From positions 1 through 16,408 of the forward strand of contig JAQVMI010000005.1 in assembly GCA_028703735.1 (NCBI GenBank): a stretch of 16,408 nucleotides of DNA, read 5' to 3'. Made by a program: the position numbers and the translations under genes. This document shows, piece after piece, positions 14,162 through 16,408 of the stretch. Source of the DNA: Candidatus Cloacimonadota bacterium (GTDB taxonomy: Bacteria > Cloacimonadota > Cloacimonadia > Cloacimonadales > Cloacimonadaceae). Each line of letters starts with the position of its first letter. Within the stretch, counting starts at the first letter, position 1. Below the pieces are notes generated by a model that was not told the DNA's origin, made no database searches, and saw nothing but the letters and a program-made list of their open reading frames with translations.

Positions 14162-15387
14162 TGCTTAAGGTAAGGAGGTGTGTAAGTCACTTTAATAAGA
14201 GGTTTTTTGGCAGCAGGAGTGGCAGCAAAGCTATCGTAGAATTCCACGTAACCAAAATTCTGCCTTTCTTGCAGCGATTGCAGCATTATCCCCTTGGGTA
14301 TTCTATCTCCAGAGGTATATGCTTGAATTATGGGAGTAATATCAATTTCCAGGCTGTCATCTTTCACAGTTCCGTTATTGGTCATAGTGTATAGTAACAC
14401 CTCATAATCTGCTTTTACAAGAGAGGTGATACCTTCCACACCATCACGGGTAACGTTATAAGGGAAAACGCTATAACTTGTGGTTCCAGTGTAATAGGGA
14501 TTATCTTTCACATGCAGCACAAGAGTTGCTTTATTTATGGTTACTTGCTTAAGTTCCGAAGCTGTTAAGGGATTGCCCTCGCTATTGGTAAACATACTGT
14601 TATTGGGCAGCAGCTTAACAAACATCCTGGTGGGGCTGAGATTATTCAGGATCCAGGCAGAGGATTCCACAGCAGGAGGAGCTACAAGAAGATAACTATC
14701 TTTGGCTGCTTCGGCACTATAGGCTGTAAAACTTGTGGCATCCTGAGCCTTATATTTGAAAGACAACACTGCTCCATTCACAGTTTCGGCAGAGGCAAGC
14801 TCTACCCATCCCTGGTTTTCTGCTTTTATGGCAATATTCCAGCCGGTGCTATCTGCACCTGTTTCATAATCGAACAATGAACTGAAGGGCAGATTAATCT
14901 TCACATCTTCACCTGTTACATTCAGCGTAGAGGGTATTTCGTAAGTGGCAAAGGGAATGGTGCTGATATCACTTTCGGTAATTGTGCTCAAGGAATCTGT
15001 CCAAGTTCTCATTATTTTGTGCAAGGTAATTCTAAGCGGATCGCGGGGAACTTCGGAACGTTTCATCATTTTGATATTGATAAAACAGCTATCCAAAACA
15101 TCAAAGGCAGTTCTGCGAGGCAGCGATGTGAAACGCATATAGCTAATAGCCGAGGCATTGGCTATACTTCCTATCAGGATTTTGGTTTCGCTTCCGGTTA
15201 TTGCCCTTAGGGTATCTGCCGGAAAGCTGAATCCATTTATCACTGCTGTGCTGTCCATGAATGTTGTGGCATTTACATCGCTAAAATTGTTACCTGTCAA
15301 ATTGTCTTTTTTGGTGCATGCACTAAGCAAAATAATGCTAAACAATAGGACAGCAACCCAGGGTGTAAATTTCTTGTTAGTATCCAT
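14158..15387 (-). CDS. Hypothetical lipoprotein, beta-rich, first gene after the origin
   Basis: 409 aa. The signal segment ends L-L-S-A-C with lipidated Cys 24, then T-K-K-D-N. The rest is extracytoplasmic. Two stretches resemble the DNRLRE/CBM96-type jelly-roll modules seen in secreted proteins: about 80-135 ('ISYMRFTSLP', 'SCFINIKMMKRS', 'LRITLHKIMRTWTDS') and again about 285-400 ('TINKATLVLHV', 'YSVFPYNVTRDG', 'IDITPIIQAYTSG'). This domain assignment is my inference from pattern and would need a profile search. It heads the long leftward gene string, with AGGA nine bases before ATG and the AT-rich side of oriC immediately upstream. Function unknown; it may be a client or surface partner of the two PPIases that follow. 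Confidence 0.8.
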   Translation of the reverse strand: MDTNKKFTPWVAVLLFSIILLSACTKKDNLTGNNFSDVNATTFMDSTAVINGFSFPADTLRAITGSETKILIGSIANASAISYMRFTSLPRRTAFDVLDSCFINIKMMKRSEVPRDPLRITLHKIMRTWTDSLSTITESDISTIPFATYEIPSTLNVTGEDVKINLPFSSLFDYETGADSTGWNIAIKAENQGWVELASAETVNGAVLSFKYKAQDATSFTAYSAEAAKDSYLLVAPPAVESSAWILNNLSPTRMFVKLLPNNSMFTNSEGNPLTASELKQVTINKATLVLHVKDNPYYTGTTSYSVFPYNVTRDGVEGITSLVKADYEVLLYTMTNNGTVKDDSLEIDITPIIQAYTSGDRIPKGIMLQSLQERQNFGYVEFYDSFAATPAAKKPLIKVTYTPPYLKQ

Positions 15388-15421
15388 AATAATAATCCTA
15401 TTAAAGAGAGATTTTGTTATT

Positions 15422-15449
15422 CAGTATTAGGAGTAGGCTCTGTGGATAA
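15422..15449 (-). promoter_or_regulatory. Basal unwinding element candidate: consensus DnaA box plus DnaA-trio
   Basis: Read on the minus strand, TTATCCACA (15449-15441) is followed by GAGC and then the triplets CTA-CTC-CTA-ATA-CTG (15436-15422), each with T in the middle, running into AT-rich DNA. This is the order described for the bacterial basal unwinding system: box, short G/C spacer, DnaA-trios that load DnaA on a single strand, then the duplex-unwinding region. It would place strand opening at about 15390-15425, just before the lipoprotein gene. The match is by eye. Confidence 0.6.
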
Positions 15450-15514
15450 GGGGATAATTGGTCAAGTGTTTTCTTTAAACCTTGCATACAGAGCACTTGA
15501 AAGCTTGCTTGTTG

Positions 15515-15534
15515 TGTGGATAACCTGTGCATAA
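15515..15534 (-). promoter_or_regulatory. Tandem DnaA boxes on the minus strand
   Basis: Two boxes, TTATCCACA (15523-15515) and TTATGCACA (15534-15526), are 11 bases apart start to start, which puts them on the same face of the helix. Confidence 0.85.
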
Positions 15535-15554
15535 ACTTACCTGTTTTAGTTAGT

Positions 15555-15612
15555 TTATGCACAGCGATTTTCGATAAAGCACTTATACACAAGTTATTCA
15601 CGCTTATCCACG
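15555..15612 (+). promoter_or_regulatory. Four plus-strand DnaA boxes, three phased by one helical turn
   Basis: The boxes are TTATGCACA (15555), TTATACACA (15583), TTATTCACG (15594) and TTATCCACG (15604). The last three start 11 and 10 bases apart. The two ending in G are one-mismatch boxes and may be weaker, ATP-DnaA-preferring sites. The first belongs to a 13-bp inverted repeat with the box at 15526. Confidence 0.82.
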
Positions 15613-15628
15613 CGATGCTGTCTACTAA

Positions 15629-15637
15629 TGTGGATAA
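15629..15637 (-). promoter_or_regulatory. Consensus DnaA box nearest dnaA
   Basis: TTATCCACA on the minus strand, followed on the plus strand by a T-rich stretch (CTTTTTATTTAGG). It is the outermost box on the dnaA side, and about 140 bases without further boxes separate it from the dnaA stop. Confidence 0.8.
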
Positions 15638-15780
15638 CTTTTTATTTAGGTGATTTAGGGGACGGGGATAAATACGTACATCATTACTGCGTGGGCAGAA
15701 ATCCAGCATCGAAAAAACTGGAAAGCGGTTTTCTGCAAACACCTCAATAAACGCATTTTTACCCATCAAATTTTTCATTA

Positions 15781-16408
15781 TCAGTTCCTGATGTTCTTAA
15801 TTAATAGTTCCAGTTTAGAGCGAAAATCTGCATCGTTGCGGAATTGGTTTTCAATCATTTTTTTGGCATGCAGCACAGTGGTGTGGTCTTTACGGTTAAA
15901 GTATTCCGCTATTTCTTTCAAGGAGAGCTGCGGAATAAGGTAATTTGCCAAATACATTGCCACCTGCCTTGGAAAAGCCACATTCTGCTTACGGGTTTTT
16001 TCCATCATCTGCATAGGAGTAAGCTCATAACTGCTGCAAACTTGTCTGGTAATGGCATCCAGGGAGATGTTTTTTAGTTTTTCCGAGATCATATCCGAAA
16101 GGATTTCTGCTACAGTGCTTACGTCAATTTCTTCGGGATTTAGCTTGTTATAAGAAGAAAAAGCCAGTATTCTGATTAGTGAGCCTTCCAAAGCGCGAAC
16201 GCTACTGGTGATGCTATCGGCGATAAAATTGAAAACATCGTCGTGAAGCACAATATTTTCGGGTTCTGCTTTTTTGCGTAAAATTGCAACTCTGGTTTCA
16301 AAATCTGGATTCTTAAGATCGCATAATAAGCCGCTTTCAAAGCGTGTTACCAGCCTTTTTTCCAAGTCCGGAATATCCTTGGGGGGTCTATCGGAAGTTA
16401 AGACGATC
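15781..16408 (-). CDS. dnaA: Chromosomal replication initiator DnaA, C-terminal part (5' beyond the window)
   Basis: The frame is open to the window edge: 208 codons are present, beginning I-V-L-T-S-D-R-P-P-K-D-I. A TTG at 16363-16365 that could be taken as a start is internal. The fragment covers the end of the AAA+ domain, with the arginine-finger region 'RLVTRFESGL', then sensor II 'SSVRALEGSLIRI', and the complete DNA-binding domain IV with helix-turn-helix 'SLKEIAEYFNRKDHTTVLHA', including the DnaA signature D-H-T-T-V-L-H-A. It binds the boxes at 15441-15637 and opens the origin. Transcription runs towards oriC. The missing N-terminal part should hold domain I and the Walker motifs. Confidence 0.97.
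   Translation of the reverse strand, partial: IVLTSDRPPKDIPDLEKRLVTRFESGLLCDLKNPDFETRVAILRKKAEPENIVLHDDVFNFIADSITSSVRALEGSLIRILAFSSYNKLNPEEIDVSTVAEILSDMISEKLKNISLDAITRQVCSSYELTPMQMMEKTRKQNVAFPRQVAMYLANYLIPQLSLKEIAEYFNRKDHTTVLHAKKMIENQFRNDADFRSKLELLIKNIRN

Larger units (their letters stand above)
15400..15637. other. oriC: Chromosomal replication origin (oriC)
   Basis: A gap directly downstream of dnaA contains eight 9-mers matching TTATNCACA or differing from it by one base. Minus strand: 15441-15449, 15515-15523, 15526-15534, 15629-15637. Plus strand: 15555-15563, 15583-15591, 15594-15602, 15604-15612. Three of the minus-strand boxes are the consensus TTATCCACA. The AT-rich flank towards the lipoprotein gene (15388-15425) is the likely unwinding site. 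The dnaA linkage, box density and absence of a convincing gene make this one of the safest calls here. dnaN is not on this side, so the local order differs from the classical dnaA-dnaN arrangement. Confidence 0.92.

Noticed and set aside
14162..14180. CACCTCCTTA on the minus strand, identical to the anti-Shine-Dalgarno tail of 16S rRNA
   Set aside because: It is explained by the codons for T-P-P-Y at the end of the lipoprotein; no other rRNA sequence is present, so this is coincidence.
16363..16365. TTG as the start of dnaA
   Set aside because: The frame continues upstream to the window edge with conserved DnaA residues (L-T-S-D-R-P-P), so it is an internal Leu.
1..16408. CRISPR array, tRNA or rRNA gene, phage genes
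   Set aside because: No regularly spaced repeats, cloverleaf-like sequences, rRNA segments or phage structural proteins were seen on reading both strands.

Overview
The window is the replication-origin neighbourhood of a Gram-negative, anaerobe-like bacterium with moderate-to-low G+C. The 3' part of dnaA enters at the right edge on the minus strand, followed by a cluster of at least eight DnaA boxes (15441-15637) and a DnaA-trio-like element (15422-15436). Two exported enzymes end in the same C-terminal sorting-type domain (conserved NP, an FlgD-like beta fold, a final LLK). Together with SurA/PrsA-type periplasmic chaperones and lipoproteins, this suggests a Candidatus Cloacimonadota (WWE1) type genome. 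Fibrobacterota or Marinimicrobia-like phyla are alternatives. The lineage is an inference from protein style, not from a marker phylogeny.

Right part (6343-15387): a tightly packed leftward gene string, codirectional with the fork leaving the origin. Order of transcription: lipoprotein with beta-rich repeats - PpiC-like lipoprotein - SurA-like double PpiC chaperone - pgpA - yajC - def - fmt - DUF116 protein - HtrA-type protease lacking PDZ - secreted metallophosphoesterase. Neighbouring genes overlap by 1 or 4 bases or are 4-16 bases apart, so most are probably cotranscribed and several translationally coupled. The set links N-terminal processing of nascent proteins (Def, Fmt), Sec export (YajC), envelope lipid synthesis (PgpA) and envelope folding and quality control (SurA, PrsA-like, HtrA).

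Middle part (4928-6342): a radical SAM/SPASM-type protein on the minus strand with its own strong ribosome binding site and a perfect 17-bp dyad in the upstream gap. It is bounded by hairpin-forming repeats at 4951-5010 and 6228-6282.

Left part (1994-4927): a 977-residue secreted M1-family zinc metallopeptidase on the plus strand, opposite to everything else near the origin. It carries FnIII-like and GATase-like regions and a C-terminal sorting domain.

Left end (1-1993): an accessory, repeat-rich stretch. It holds the last 25 codons of a plus-strand gene, a membrane-anchored or secreted minus-strand protein whose frame continues 42 codons past an amber stop, a 17-bp direct repeat, a BIME-like pair of inverted G/C-rich hairpins, and a 209-bp MITE-like element with 16-bp terminal inverted repeats enclosing two further palindromes. 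No tRNA, rRNA or CRISPR array was seen.
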